This document shows, in pieces, positions 1-9,666 of a DNA stretch of 64,000 bases. Under the pieces are notes generated by a model. The model was not told the origin of the DNA. It made no database searches and worked only from the letters and a program-made list of their open reading frames with translations. The position numbers and the translations under genes are program-made. Source of the DNA: Hydrogenophaga flava NBRC 102514 (GTDB lineage: Bacteria > Pseudomonadota > Gammaproteobacteria > Burkholderiales > Burkholderiaceae_C); assembly GCF_001571145.1 (NCBI RefSeq), contig NZ_BCTF01000012.1, forward strand, positions 62,001-126,000, given 5' to 3'. Positions within the stretch are counted from its first letter, which is position 1; every line of letters begins with the position of its first letter.

Positions 1-1680
1 CATGGCCTGCATGCCGTTGCGCGCCAGGTTCAGCAGCACCTGCTCGACCATGGTGCGGTCGCACAGCACGGCCGGGCAGCCGGACGCGATGCGCGTCTCC
101 ACCCGGATGTCCAGCTTCTTGGCCTGCAGGCCCAGCAGCGGCAGGATGGCGTCGAGCAGGGCAGCCGGCGCCACCGCCTCGCGCACCTGCTCGCGCCGCC
201 GCACGAAGTCGGCCACGCTCTTGATGACGCGGCCGGCGCGCTCGGCCTGTTCGCTCACGCGCTGCATCGCCTGGCGCAGCAGGTCGGGCGGCGCGTCGGG
301 GTCTTCCAGCAGGTTGAGCGAGCCGCTGGCGTAGCTGGCGATGGCGGCCAGCGGCTGGTTCAGCTCATGGCTCAGCAGCGAGGCCATCTCGCCGACGGTG
401 GCCAGCCGCGCCGTGGCCTGCAGCCGCTCCTGCGAGGCGCGGTTGAGCTCCTCGACGCGGCGCTGCTCGCTCAGGTCGAGGATGGCGCTCATGAAGCCGG
501 TCTGCGTGCCCTGGGCGTCGATCAGCGGCGCCTCGATGATCAGCACCGGAAAACGCGTGCCGTCCTTGCGCTGGAACACCGACTCGTAGCCTTCGCGCGG
601 GAGCACCTGGCCGGCCAGCCGCACCGCCTGGCGCTGCTGGTACTCGTTCACCAGCTCGGGCGGCCACCAGGGCGCGGGCAGGCCCGAGCCGATCAGCTCG
701 CTGGCGGAGAAGCCCACCATCTGGCAGAACGCGGGGTTCACATAGGTCACGCGGCCGTTCATGTCGCGCGCGCGCAAGCCGGTCACCAGCGAGTTCTCCA
801 TCGCCTTGCGGAAGGCCAGCGCCTCGGCCACCTCGGTCTCGGCGCGCTGGCGCCGCCGCATGTCGCGCCCCAGCAGCACCAGCACCGCCAGCAGGGCCAG
901 CGAGAGCGCGCCAACCACCGCCGTCAGCACATTGGGGAACAGGCCGGCGACCCGGCGCGGGCTCTCCAGCCGCAGCACCAGCGTGTGGCCCGGCAGGTCC
1001 AGCAAGGCACTGGCCACCTGCAGTCGGTTGCCCGTGACGGCGCTGTAGAGCGCCAGCCGGGTGCCGTCGACCTCGGTGAAGGCCAGGCCGCGGTTGCGCA
1101 GCAGCGCCTTGTTGGTCAGTTCCGACAGCAGGCCGGGCAGGGCGTAGGTCGCCACCAGGTAGCCCTCGGCCGCGCCGGTGCGCACCACCGGCAGGCACAT
1201 CTCCATCAGCTCCATGCCCAGGCCGCTGCTCATGGGCCAGAAGTAGCTGGGCGAAAACGAGGGCCCGGACACCCGCTGCGCGCTCTCGCAGGCCTGGCGC
1301 ACGTCGGGCAGGGCCTGGGCGCGCGACATCTGTCCGTACAGGCCGGACACATAGGACGAGTCGCGCTCGGCCACCAGGCGCAGGCCGGCGTCGCGCCACT
1401 CCAGCCGCACCAGCTCGCGGTGCTGGTCCAGCACCTCGGCGGCCGGGTCCTGCCACGAATCGGCCGTAGGGGCCACGCTGTGCAGCGCCTGCAGGGTCTG
1501 CACGTTGCGCACCAGACCGTTGCGGATGTCGCCGGCCAGCGCAGACGCGTCGCGCTCCAGCGCTTCCTGGTCGCGCGACTCCTCGTACTCGGCGGCCAGG
1601 AACACCAGCACGCCGAGCAGCACCACCACCAGCAGCAGCAGCGCGCCCCACAGCAGCCAGCGCCGCGGCGGTCGTTTCAT
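1..1680 (-). CDS. PAS-domain sensor histidine kinase (C-terminus cut by window edge)
   Basis: The frame is open from the ATG at 1680 to the left edge, giving 560 residues with the ATP-binding end missing. Residues 8-30 form a membrane helix, followed by a roughly 215-residue extracytoplasmic sensor region and a second helix at about 247-269. A PAS domain covers about 285-400 (it includes a YVNPAF stretch). The H-box SHELNQPLAAIASYAS has its phospho-acceptor at His438, the style of DctB/FixL-type kinases. The translation stays open into the dimerisation region with no frameshift. Such kinases phosphorylate a partner response regulator, which should lie to the left of the window. The ligand cannot be told from sequence. 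The gene ends head-to-tail with the hydrolase upstream of it, 4 bp away, so they may be co-transcribed. Confidence 0.88.
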   Translation of the reverse strand, partial: MKRPPRRWLLWGALLLLVVVLLGVLVFLAAEYEESRDQEALERDASALAGDIRNGLVRNVQTLQALHSVAPTADSWQDPAAEVLDQHRELVRLEWRDAGLRLVAERDSSYVSGLYGQMSRAQALPDVRQACESAQRVSGPSFSPSYFWPMSSGLGMELMEMCLPVVRTGAAEGYLVATYALPGLLSELTNKALLRNRGLAFTEVDGTRLALYSAVTGNRLQVASALLDLPGHTLVLRLESPRRVAGLFPNVLTAVVGALSLALLAVLVLLGRDMRRRQRAETEVAEALAFRKAMENSLVTGLRARDMNGRVTYVNPAFCQMVGFSASELIGSGLPAPWWPPELVNEYQQRQAVRLAGQVLPREGYESVFQRKDGTRFPVLIIEAPLIDAQGTQTGFMSAILDLSEQRRVEELNRASQERLQATARLATVGEMASLLSHELNQPLAAIASYASGSLNLLEDPDAPPDLLRQAMQRVSEQAERAGRVIKSVADFVRRREQVREAVAPAALLDAILPLLGLQAKKLDIRVETRIASGCPAVLCDRTMVEQVLLNLARNGMQAM

Positions 1681-1684
1681 AGGC

Positions 1685-2491
1685 TCACAGCCTGCGGTGC
1701 TGGAGGGACGGCAGCTGTTCGCGCACGGCGCGCAGGCGTTCGAGGTCGATGTCGGCCATCACCACACCCGGGCCTTCGGCCTGCATCGCCATCACCTGGC
1801 CCCAGGGGTCGATCACCATGCTGTGGCCCCAGGTGCGGCGGCCGTTCTCGTGCACGCCGCCCTGGGCGCTGGCGATCACGTAGGCCTGGTTCTCGATCGC
1901 TCGGGCGCGCAGCAGCACCTCCCAGTGCGCCTGGCCGGTGGTGTGGGTGAAGGCCGCGGGCACCAGCAGCAGGTCGGCGGCGAGCATGCGGTAGAGCTCG
2001 CCGAAGCGCAGGTCGTAGCACACGCTCATGCCGATCCGCCAGTGCTCGCCGTGGCGGGTGGGCATCTCGAAGGAGACCGGCGTGTCGCCGGCCCGCAGCA
2101 CCGCGGCCTCGTCGTAGGCCTCGCGGCCGTTGTCGTAGCGGAACAGGTGGATCTTGTCGTAGCGGGTGACGCAGTGGCCTTTGTGGTCGTACACCAGCGA
2201 GGCGTTGGCCGCGTGCGCGGGGTCGTCGGTGGCCATGGGCAGCGTGCCGCCCACGATCCACAGCTTGAGTTCGCGCGCCGCGTCGGAGAGGAAGTCCTGC
2301 ACCGTGCCCAGACCGGTCTGCTCGGCCAGCAGCAGCTTGTCGGCGTCCTGCTGGCCCATGAAGCAGAAGTACTCGGGCAGCACCGCGAGTTCGGCGCCGG
2401 CGCGGGCGGCCTGGTCGAGCAGGGCGCGAGCGGCGCTGAGGTTGGCGTCCAGGCTGATGCCCGAGACCATCTGGATGGCGGCGACTTTCAT
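1685..2491 (-). CDS. Carbon-nitrogen hydrolase of the nitrilase superfamily
   Basis: The product has 268 residues and resembles Nit1/Nit2-type omega-amidases, which hydrolyse small amides or deaminated glutathione in the cytoplasm. The catalytic triad is visible: Glu40 in LPEYF, Lys114 in DKIHLF and Cys159 in SVCYDLRF. I chose the ATG at 2491 because AGGAG lies just upstream and the MKVAAIQM beginning is typical of the family; the open frame runs further upstream but has no family similarity there. It sits 28 bp after the YhdP gene on the same strand, a common arrangement in Burkholderiales, so co-transcription is likely. The exact substrate is not determined. Confidence 0.9.
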   Translation of the reverse strand: MKVAAIQMVSGISLDANLSAARALLDQAARAGAELAVLPEYFCFMGQQDADKLLLAEQTGLGTVQDFLSDAARELKLWIVGGTLPMATDDPAHAANASLVYDHKGHCVTRYDKIHLFRYDNGREAYDEAAVLRAGDTPVSFEMPTRHGEHWRIGMSVCYDLRFGELYRMLAADLLLVPAAFTHTTGQAHWEVLLRARAIENQAYVIASAQGGVHENGRRTWGHSMVIDPWGQVMAMQAEGPGVVMADIDLERLRAVREQLPSLQHRRL

Positions 2492-2519
2492 GGGTGCTCC
2501 TTGGTGTCGGTGTGCGTTT

Positions 2520-5500
2520 TTACTTCTTTTCGATCTTCTCGACCTTGGGGTCGGCCCAGCCGCCGCTGATGTGGAACTGCTGGGTGGTGGCGGACTGCAG
2601 CGGCTCACGCAGCAGGAACTGGGCGAGGAAGGTGCCCAGGCCGATGGCCGGGTTGATGGCGGTGGCGATCAGCGAGGCGGTGCCGGCGTTGATTTCGGGC
2701 ACTACCACCACCTTGAGGTCCTGCTGCTCGCGCACGATGTCGGCGCTGCCCTCCATCAGCACGGCGGCGTTCACGCCCTTCATCTGCAGGTTGTTGGTGG
2801 TCGCCACGCCCTGCGCGATCTTGGCGTCGCCGCGCACGAAGTCGAAGGCGAAGCCCTCGGAGAACACGTCGCGGAAATCCAGCGTCAGCCGCCGCGGCAG
2901 GGCCTGCAGGCTCAGCACCCCCAGCAGCTTGGCCGCGCCCGGCTCGACCTTGAGGAACTGGCCGGTCTCGAAGTTGGCCGCCATCTCGCCCGAGAGGCTG
3001 GGGTAGTCCAGCGTGAAGGGCGAGCCCAGCCAGCCGATCTCGCCCTCGATGTGGCCGCTGCCGCCGCGCACCACGCCCGCGCGGCCAAAGCGCGTCAGCA
3101 GCTGGCCCGCGTCGTCCACGTCCAGCCGGAAGTCCAGCCGGGTGCGGCGCGCCGCGCCCTCGTCCCCGGTGGCGGCCCAGTTGCCGCTGGCGATCAGGCG
3201 CGCCTCGGGCACGCGCACGTTCAGCCTGTTCAGGCGCCATTCCCGGTTGCGCCCCACGCCGCGGTTGACGGCCTGGATGTCCACCAGCCCGAGCTGGCGG
3301 CCCGAGAGCACCAGGTTCTCCACCGTGATGTCCAGCGCCGGCACGCTGCTGGGCTGCTGCAGCAGCTGCTCCACATCGGCCGCGGCGCTGGGCGCCAGGT
3401 CCAGCCGCGCCAGCCGCGCGTAGACGCTGCCGGCGCTGCCACCCGCCGCCTGGCGGTATTCCACATAGCCGTTGAGCTCGTCGGCGTCGACGTTGGCGCG
3501 CCACTGCGTGCCCTCGCGCGAGCCGCCCAGCACCACGTTGTTGAAGCTGCGGCCGTCGACATCGACCTGGCCGGCGCGCACCGCCAGCACGGTGGGCAGG
3601 TAGTTCAGGCTCGCCGCCTGGGCCGGCGCAACGCTGGCCCCCGGGGTGGTGGCGCGCACCTCGACGCCGCTGGCGTCGCTGAACACGCGCTCCCAGGCGT
3701 CCACGTCGATGCGGGCAAAGCGCAGGTTGGCCGCCACGCCCTGTGGCGGCAGCGGCGCGGTTTCGCCCGCCTGCAGGCCCACGCCCAGGCTGCCGCGCAG
3801 CACCCGCGCCTCGGGGCCGGTGACGTCGCGCTCGTACTGCAGCGACAGCAGGGGCTGCGCCGCGGTGCCGATATCGACCGCCAGCCGGTCGGAGCGGGCC
3901 ACCTCGCCGGTGCCCTCGGACGCCACCCCCACCACGGTGTTGTCGTAGCGTAGCGGCAGGATGTCCTCGGCCTTCTTGGACAGGGGCGCTGGCAGGTCCA
4001 CCGCCAGGCCCTGCAGCGAACTGCTCACGCTGATCTCCGGCGCACCGCCCCGGAAACCCAGGCGCGCGGTGTAGGCCGCGCTGCCGCTGGCGCTGGCGAA
4101 CAGGCGCGAGACGAAGCCCAGCCCGCCGTCGCGCAGCCCCTCGGCGGTGGCGCTGCCCTGGCCGCGGAATTCCACCCTGGCCACGCCCCGGGCGTCGGGC
4201 TGCAGGCCGCCTTCGAGCACCACGTCGCCGCCGTACAGGCGGGCGCGGGCATCGGTCAGCCTAAAGCCACGCTCGGTGAAGGCGATGCCACCGCTGCTGC
4301 GCTCCAGCAGGGGCGCATCGGGCGTGATGCGCAGGTCGTTGCCGCCCAGCTGCACGCTGCCCTGCAGCGCGAAGTTCTCAGGTTTTTCAAGCGGCAGCTG
4401 CAGCTTGAAGCTCACGCCGGCATTGCCAGTGCCGGTGGCCTTGGACAGGGCGCCGGAGAGCAGGCCGTCGAGCGGCGAGGTCTGCACGAAGCGCAGCACC
4501 TCGGCGGCCGGCCCCTGGGTGCGCGCGCCGACCTCGACCCTCGGCGTGCTCATGAGGTCGGGAATCAGCACCTCCCCCTCACCCAGCCGCACCTGCGGCA
4601 GGCCCTCGACCCCGGCACTGAGCCCGCCGAGTTTCAGCGAGGCCCTTTCGAGCACCAGCTCACCATTGACCGCCTTGAGCGCCGGCCAGGCCGGGGCACC
4701 GGTTTCCTGCAGGTAGGGCGGCAGATAGGCGAAGTCGACATCCTTGAGCGCCGCGGTGATGCGGAACTCGCCGTCGGCGCCGGCCTGGTGGAACGGCAGG
4801 TCCCAGAGGTCGCCGCGCACGCGGAACTCGATCCGGTCGGACGCGCCCCCGCGGATCGCCTCGCGCACGTAGCGGCGCGCGTCGGCACCCACCGACAGCG
4901 GCATGTAGCGGTGCACCTGGGCGGCGTCGGCGCGGTTGAGGGTGGTGTTGAGGTCGAGCACACCGGGGAAACGGGACTTGGCGCTGCTGCGCGCCGGGTC
5001 GGCCGTGGTCCAGTGCAGGCGCCCCGTGCCTGCGGCGTCGGCATTGGCCAGGCGCATGTTCTCCAGCCAGACCTCGATGCGCTCGCCCTGGATGTTCCAG
5101 CGCGCGTCGGTCTGGAAGCTGGTCATGGGAATCTGCGGCTGCTCGAACATGCCCGGCAGCTCCAGCGCGCCGTCGGTGATGGAGACGCGCGCGGTACCGC
5201 CGTCCTGGTGCAGGTCGAAGTCGGCGCTGGCGCCCACCACCCCGGGCCGGCCCAGTTCGGGGTAGGGCCCGTAGGCCGACAGGCGGCCGCTGGGCTGGCC
5301 GGCCAGCGCCAGGCCGCTGACCCGCCCCTTGGCCTGGTAGACGGTGACGGCCGGGGCCGGCGGCGGGGGCTGGCCCGCCACCGCCGCCGGCGCCACCGGC
5401 TGCTGCCAGCGCGCCGACAGGCCCTGCACCTGACCGGCCGGCCGCAGGCTGGTGAGCAGGTCGCGGCTGGCCTGGGGCAGGGGCACGCGCGTGGCCAGCG

Positions 5501-6692
5501 CGGCCAGCGCCGCCAGGTCCAGGCGGTCGGCCTCGATGGTGGTCGTTGCGCTGGCGTTCGCGCCGCGGGACAGGCCGTTGTCGTGCGCCAGCCGCAGCTT
5601 GCTGGCGGGCCAGTCCAGGCCGTCCTGGGTGCGGAAGCTCAGGTCGTCGCTGGCCACCTGGAAGCCCTGCGCGCCCCAGCTGGTCACCACCCGGCCATCA
5701 ACCCGCTCCAGCGCCAGCTCCGGCAGCTGTTTGCCCAGCCGCGTCGCGACCTCGCGCAGGCCCATGTCGACGGTGGCGCCGGCCACCTGACCGCGCTCGA
5801 CGTCGGCCCAGGCGCGCAGACGGCCCTGGCCGGCCCGCACCTCGACACCCCATTCGGACAGGTCGACATAGGCCTTCAGGCGCGAGACATCGACCGCCGG
5901 GAAGTCGCCGTAGACCTCGCCGCTCCAGTTGTGCCAGGGTGCCTGGCCGGGCGGCTGCGGCCCCAGGTCCAGCAGGGGTTCGCGCATCTGCGCCATCAGG
6001 CTGAAGGTCTGGCCCCATTCGGACGGCGGTGTCGCGTCCAACCGCAGCAGGTGGCTGCGCACGCGGTTGCGGGCCACGAAGCTCAGCTGGCTCAGGGCCA
6101 GGGGGGGCTGGCCCTTGAGTTCGTCGGTCCAGCGCACGGTGCCGTCCCGGATCACGAACTCGGACTGCGAGAAGAACCAGTCCGCCGCGCGGTGGTCGCC
6201 GGTCTGCGGCCCCGAAAAGTCCAGGCCTGCGATTTCAATGCGTCCCTGCGGCGTGCGGCGGATGTCGAGCACCGGCGCCTCGATCAGCAGCTGCTCGAAG
6301 CCCAGGCGCCAGAGCGAGGTGACCGACACCGCCGCCCGCACCTTGGGCAGCCGCAGGGCCTCGCGGCCCTGGGGGTCGAGCAGGCGCACGTCGCTGAGTT
6401 CGAGCGTGGGCACCAGGCGCAACAGGAAGCCGGCGCGGGCACTGGCGTCGCCCTGCGACTCGGCGCGGATGGCACCCACCTGAACGGGTACCCCCACAGC
6501 CGCACTGGCCCAGCGCTCCAGGTCGGGGCGCCATTCGCCGATTCGCGGCACAATCCAAAAATGCAAGGTGCCCCAGGTGAGTGCGAACAGGAGCCAGACC
6601 GTCAGCACCATCCACAGCAACAGCCGAGTGATCGCCGACCAGGTCTTCTGGGTTCTTGAGGCAGGGGCGGCTGGGGCCGGGCTTTGATTCAT
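2520..6692 (-). CDS. yhdP: YhdP family (AsmA-like) envelope lipid-transport protein
   Basis: The product has 1390 residues, slightly longer than E. coli YhdP (about 1266). One N-terminal membrane helix (about residues 18-42) anchors it in the inner membrane. The rest is a long beta-rich periplasmic region ending in the AsmA_2-type C-terminus. Proteins of this family (YhdP, TamB, YdbH) move phospholipid between inner and outer membranes. The ATG at 6692 was chosen; an in-frame TTG lies two codons upstream. Neither start has a clear Shine-Dalgarno sequence. The start lies only 14 bp from that of the divergent glnE, so the two promoters must overlap each other's 5' coding regions or the true starts lie further in. 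Confidence 0.9.
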   Translation of the reverse strand: MNQSPAPAAPASRTQKTWSAITRLLLWMVLTVWLLFALTWGTLHFWIVPRIGEWRPDLERWASAAVGVPVQVGAIRAESQGDASARAGFLLRLVPTLELSDVRLLDPQGREALRLPKVRAAVSVTSLWRLGFEQLLIEAPVLDIRRTPQGRIEIAGLDFSGPQTGDHRAADWFFSQSEFVIRDGTVRWTDELKGQPPLALSQLSFVARNRVRSHLLRLDATPPSEWGQTFSLMAQMREPLLDLGPQPPGQAPWHNWSGEVYGDFPAVDVSRLKAYVDLSEWGVEVRAGQGRLRAWADVERGQVAGATVDMGLREVATRLGKQLPELALERVDGRVVTSWGAQGFQVASDDLSFRTQDGLDWPASKLRLAHDNGLSRGANASATTTIEADRLDLAALAALATRVPLPQASRDLLTSLRPAGQVQGLSARWQQPVAPAAVAGQPPPPAPAVTVYQAKGRVSGLALAGQPSGRLSAYGPYPELGRPGVVGASADFDLHQDGGTARVSITDGALELPGMFEQPQIPMTSFQTDARWNIQGERIEVWLENMRLANADAAGTGRLHWTTADPARSSAKSRFPGVLDLNTTLNRADAAQVHRYMPLSVGADARRYVREAIRGGASDRIEFRVRGDLWDLPFHQAGADGEFRITAALKDVDFAYLPPYLQETGAPAWPALKAVNGELVLERASLKLGGLSAGVEGLPQVRLGEGEVLIPDLMSTPRVEVGARTQGPAAEVLRFVQTSPLDGLLSGALSKATGTGNAGVSFKLQLPLEKPENFALQGSVQLGGNDLRITPDAPLLERSSGGIAFTERGFRLTDARARLYGGDVVLEGGLQPDARGVARVEFRGQGSATAEGLRDGGLGFVSRLFASASGSAAYTARLGFRGGAPEISVSSSLQGLAVDLPAPLSKKAEDILPLRYDNTVVGVASEGTGEVARSDRLAVDIGTAAQPLLSLQYERDVTGPEARVLRGSLGVGLQAGETAPLPPQGVAANLRFARIDVDAWERVFSDASGVEVRATTPGASVAPAQAASLNYLPTVLAVRAGQVDVDGRSFNNVVLGGSREGTQWRANVDADELNGYVEYRQAAGGSAGSVYARLARLDLAPSAAADVEQLLQQPSSVPALDITVENLVLSGRQLGLVDIQAVNRGVGRNREWRLNRLNVRVPEARLIASGNWAATGDEGAARRTRLDFRLDVDDAGQLLTRFGRAGVVRGGSGHIEGEIGWLGSPFTLDYPSLSGEMAANFETGQFLKVEPGAAKLLGVLSLQALPRRLTLDFRDVFSEGFAFDFVRGDAKIAQGVATTNNLQMKGVNAAVLMEGSADIVREQQDLKVVVVPEINAGTASLIATAINPAIGLGTFLAQFLLREPLQSATTQQFHISGGWADPKVEKIEKK

Positions 6693-6706
6693 ATCCAACG
6701 CAAATT

Positions 6707-9496
6707 ATGACGGTCAGCCCTCTCGACGGTTCCGCAGCGTCGGTTTCTCCTTTGTCGCCAAATGTGAACCCCGCCGACACCCCGCTGCCCACCCGGCTGG
6801 CCGAGCACTCGCGCTTCGTGCAGCGGGTGCGCCGCCGCTACGAGAACGAGCTGGCCTGCCTGCCGCCGGGCCCGCCGGTCAAGGCGCTCATGAACACCTG
6901 CCTGGCCACGCTCACCGGCCGCGGCCTGCCCATGCCCGCCGCCCTGCGCGTGCTGCGCCAGCTGGTGATGGAGCGGCTGGTGGTGCTGGACTGCGAAGAG
7001 GGTGCGCCCCTGCAGGACATCACCCGCGCGGTGACCGAACTGGCCGAACTGGCGCTGGACCAGGCCTGCCGGCTGGCGTTTGCCGACCTGGACGAGCTGT
7101 ACGGCGCGCCGCTGGACGAGAACGGCCAGCGCGCCCAGCTCTGGGTGATCGGCATGGGCAAGCTGGGGGCGCGCGAGCTGAACGTCTCCAGCGACATCGA
7201 CCTCATCTATGTGTATGACGCCGACGGCGAGACGGCCGGCAACGCGGCCGGGCGCAACCGCATCAGCAACCACGAGTACTTCGGCAAGGCGGTCAAGCAC
7301 ATCTACAACACGGTGGGCGAGACCACCGAACACGGCAGCGTGTTCCGGGTCGACCTCGCTCTGCGGCCCAATGGCAATTCCGGGCCGGCCGCGGTCTCGC
7401 TGGGCGCGCTGGAGGAGTATTTCCTGGTCCAGGGCCGCGAGTGGGAGCGTTTTGCCTGGCTCAAGAGCCGCGTCATCGCGCCGGCCGCCTGCATCGCTGA
7501 TAAGAGCGCCAGCGCGCTGCGCGGGGCCGTGCTGCCCTTCGTGTTCCGCAAGTACCTGGACTACAACGTCTTCGATTCGCTGCGCACCCTGCACCGCCAG
7601 ATCCGCGACCACGCGTCCAAGCGCGCCGCCGGCAACCCGGGCCGGGCCAACGACGTCAAGCTCTCGCGCGGCGGCATCCGCGAGATCGAGTTCACCGTGC
7701 AGCTGCTGCAGGTGGTGCGCGGCGGCCAGTTCCCCGAGCTGCGCACCCGCCCCACGCTGGACGCGCTGCAGCGCGTGGCCAAGGCCGGCCTGATGCCGCG
7801 CGAGACGGCCGATGCGCTGGCGGCGGCCTACGACTTCCTGCGCAAGGTCGAGCACCGCATCCAGTACCTGGACGACCAGCAGACCCACCTGATACCCACG
7901 CGCGACGACGACCTGGCCTGGATCGCCGCCACCCTGGGCTTCCCCGACATGTGCGCCTTTTTGTGCGCGCTGGACGCCCACCGCGAGACGGTAGCGCACG
8001 AGTTCGACATCCTGCTCGGCGGCGCGCCCGGTGGCGGCTGCACCGGCAAGGGTTGCAACAAGAACGGCGCGCGCGGCGCGGTGGAAGACCTGCAGGGCGT
8101 GATGGCCGGGCTGCCCGAGGCCTTCGCCGCCAAGGTGGCGCAGTGGTGCGAGCACCCGCGGGTGCTGGCGCTGCGCGAGGACGCGCGCCTGCGCCTGGTG
8201 CGCCTGGTCCAGCGCACCGGCGCCTGGCTCGACGAAGGCCGCGTCAACGAACAGGCCGCGCTGCGCCTGGCCGACTGGATCGAGCCGCTGCTGCGCCGCG
8301 AGAGTTACCTGGCCCTGCTGCAGGAGCGGCCCTCGGTGCACGAGCGGCTGCTGCGCATCCTGGGTGCGGCCAAGTGGCCCGCGCGCTACCTGCTCAAGCA
8401 CCCGGGCGTGATCGACGAGCTGGCCAGCCGCCAGCTGCTGGAAGATCGTTTCGATGCCGCCCAGTTCGAGGCCGATCTGGAAGACCGCCGCACCGCGCTG
8501 CGCCGAACCGGTGAGGACGACGAGGAAGAACTGCTGAACCTGCTGCGCCGTGCCCACCACGCCGAGGTGTTCCGCACCCTGGCGCGCGACATCGAGGGCG
8601 TGCTGACGGTCGAGCAGGTGGCCGACGACCTCTCGGCGCTGGCCGACGCGGTGCTGCGCGTGACCGCGCGCTGGTGCTGGGCGCGGCTGAAGAACCGCCA
8701 CCGCGAAGAGCCGGCCTTCGCCATCATTGGTTACGGCAAGCTCGGCGGCAAGGAACTGGGCTACGGCAGCGACCTGGACATCGTGTTCGTCTACGAAGAC
8801 GAGGACGAGAACGCCAGCGAGATCTACGCCGCCTTTGTGCGCAAGCTGATCAACTGGCTGCAGGTCAAGACCGGCGAGGGCGACCTGTTCGAGATCGACA
8901 CCGCGCTGCGCCCCAACGGCAACTCCGGCCTGCTGGTGACCACCTTCACGGCGTATGAGAACTACCAGCGCGGCCGCGGCAGCAACACCGCCTGGACCTG
9001 GGAACACCAGGCCATGACCCGCGCGCGCTTCGTGATGGGCATGGCCGGTCTGCAACCGCGCTTCGACGACGTGCGCGAGGCCGTGATCACCGCCGAACGC
9101 GACCGTGCGGCGCTGGCGCAGGAAATCACCGCCATGCGCGAGAAGGTGCGCAGCGCCCACCCGGTGCGCGGCGAGCAGTTCGACGTCAAGCACAGCCCGG
9201 GCGGCATGGTGGACGTGGAGTTCGTGGTGCAGTACCTGGTGCTGGCGCACTCGGGCGAACACCCGGAACTGCGCGGCAACCTGGGCAACATCGCGCTGCT
9301 GCAGCGCGCCGAGGCCGTGGGCCTGCTGCCCAGAGGCGTGGGTCAGGAAGCCGCCGACGCCTACCGCGAGCTGCGCGCCATCCAGCACCGCGCGCGGCTG
9401 GACGAGGCACCCACGCAGATAGGCGCCGAGGCCGCCGCCGGCATGGCGAGCGCGGTGCAGGCGCTCTGGCGCCACGCGCTGGGCAAGACGGAATAA
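6707..9496 (+). CDS. glnE: Bifunctional glutamine synthetase adenylyltransferase/deadenylylase
   Basis: GlnE adds AMP to, or removes it from, glutamine synthetase in response to PII and glutamine, coupling ammonia assimilation to nitrogen status. The product has 929 residues (E. coli 946). Both nucleotidyltransferase cores are seen: an N-terminal deadenylylase core near residues 148-166 (GMGKLGARELN then SSDIDL) and a C-terminal adenylylase core near 674-692 (GYGKLGGKELG then SDLDI). A Gly/Cys-rich stretch (residues about 439-460, containing CTGKGC) lies between the halves and is probably a linker. The ATG at 6707 has no good ribosome-binding site. The gene is divergent from yhdP and monocistronic by appearance. 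Confidence 0.95.
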   Translation: MTVSPLDGSAASVSPLSPNVNPADTPLPTRLAEHSRFVQRVRRRYENELACLPPGPPVKALMNTCLATLTGRGLPMPAALRVLRQLVMERLVVLDCEEGAPLQDITRAVTELAELALDQACRLAFADLDELYGAPLDENGQRAQLWVIGMGKLGARELNVSSDIDLIYVYDADGETAGNAAGRNRISNHEYFGKAVKHIYNTVGETTEHGSVFRVDLALRPNGNSGPAAVSLGALEEYFLVQGREWERFAWLKSRVIAPAACIADKSASALRGAVLPFVFRKYLDYNVFDSLRTLHRQIRDHASKRAAGNPGRANDVKLSRGGIREIEFTVQLLQVVRGGQFPELRTRPTLDALQRVAKAGLMPRETADALAAAYDFLRKVEHRIQYLDDQQTHLIPTRDDDLAWIAATLGFPDMCAFLCALDAHRETVAHEFDILLGGAPGGGCTGKGCNKNGARGAVEDLQGVMAGLPEAFAAKVAQWCEHPRVLALREDARLRLVRLVQRTGAWLDEGRVNEQAALRLADWIEPLLRRESYLALLQERPSVHERLLRILGAAKWPARYLLKHPGVIDELASRQLLEDRFDAAQFEADLEDRRTALRRTGEDDEEELLNLLRRAHHAEVFRTLARDIEGVLTVEQVADDLSALADAVLRVTARWCWARLKNRHREEPAFAIIGYGKLGGKELGYGSDLDIVFVYEDEDENASEIYAAFVRKLINWLQVKTGEGDLFEIDTALRPNGNSGLLVTTFTAYENYQRGRGSNTAWTWEHQAMTRARFVMGMAGLQPRFDDVREAVITAERDRAALAQEITAMREKVRSAHPVRGEQFDVKHSPGGMVDVEFVVQYLVLAHSGEHPELRGNLGNIALLQRAEAVGLLPRGVGQEAADAYRELRAIQHRARLDEAPTQIGAEAAAGMASAVQALWRHALGKTE

Positions 9497-9587
9497 ATAG
9501 GGCCCCCACGCTCCGCCGCTGCGCGGGCCATCCCGAACCGATAACCCTATGACCATCATGGGTTTTAGAAAGAATGTTTCGGCTGTT

Positions 9588-9607
9588 TTGTGACTGATCA
9601 GTCACAA
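9588..9607. promoter_or_regulatory. Perfect 20-bp palindrome, candidate operator
   Basis: The sequence TTGTGACTGATCAGTCACAA equals its own reverse complement. No U-run follows on either strand, so it does not look like an intrinsic terminator. It contains TGTGA and TCACA half-sites 8 bp apart, whereas a CRP site needs 6 bp. The compact symmetric form is typical of operators for dimeric regulators such as the TetR family. It lies 312 bp upstream of the oxidoreductase start. The binding protein is unknown. Confidence 0.5.
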
Positions 9608-9666
9608 TAAAACCAGACAGTTCACCGACACGCCAGCCACCGGAGGGCACATGGTCATCCACCTGC

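Noticed and set aside
6689-9559. 956-codon minus-strand open frame opposite glnE
   Set aside because: Antisense shadow of glnE. glnE has complete motifs, whereas the opposite strand has low-complexity composition and no family features.
9588-9607. CRP binding site
   Set aside because: Half-sites TGTGA and TCACA are present but spaced 8 bp, not 6 bp, so a standard CRP/FNR dimer would not fit.
9588-9607. Intrinsic terminator for glnE
   Set aside because: The stem is adequate but neither strand has a T-run directly after it.
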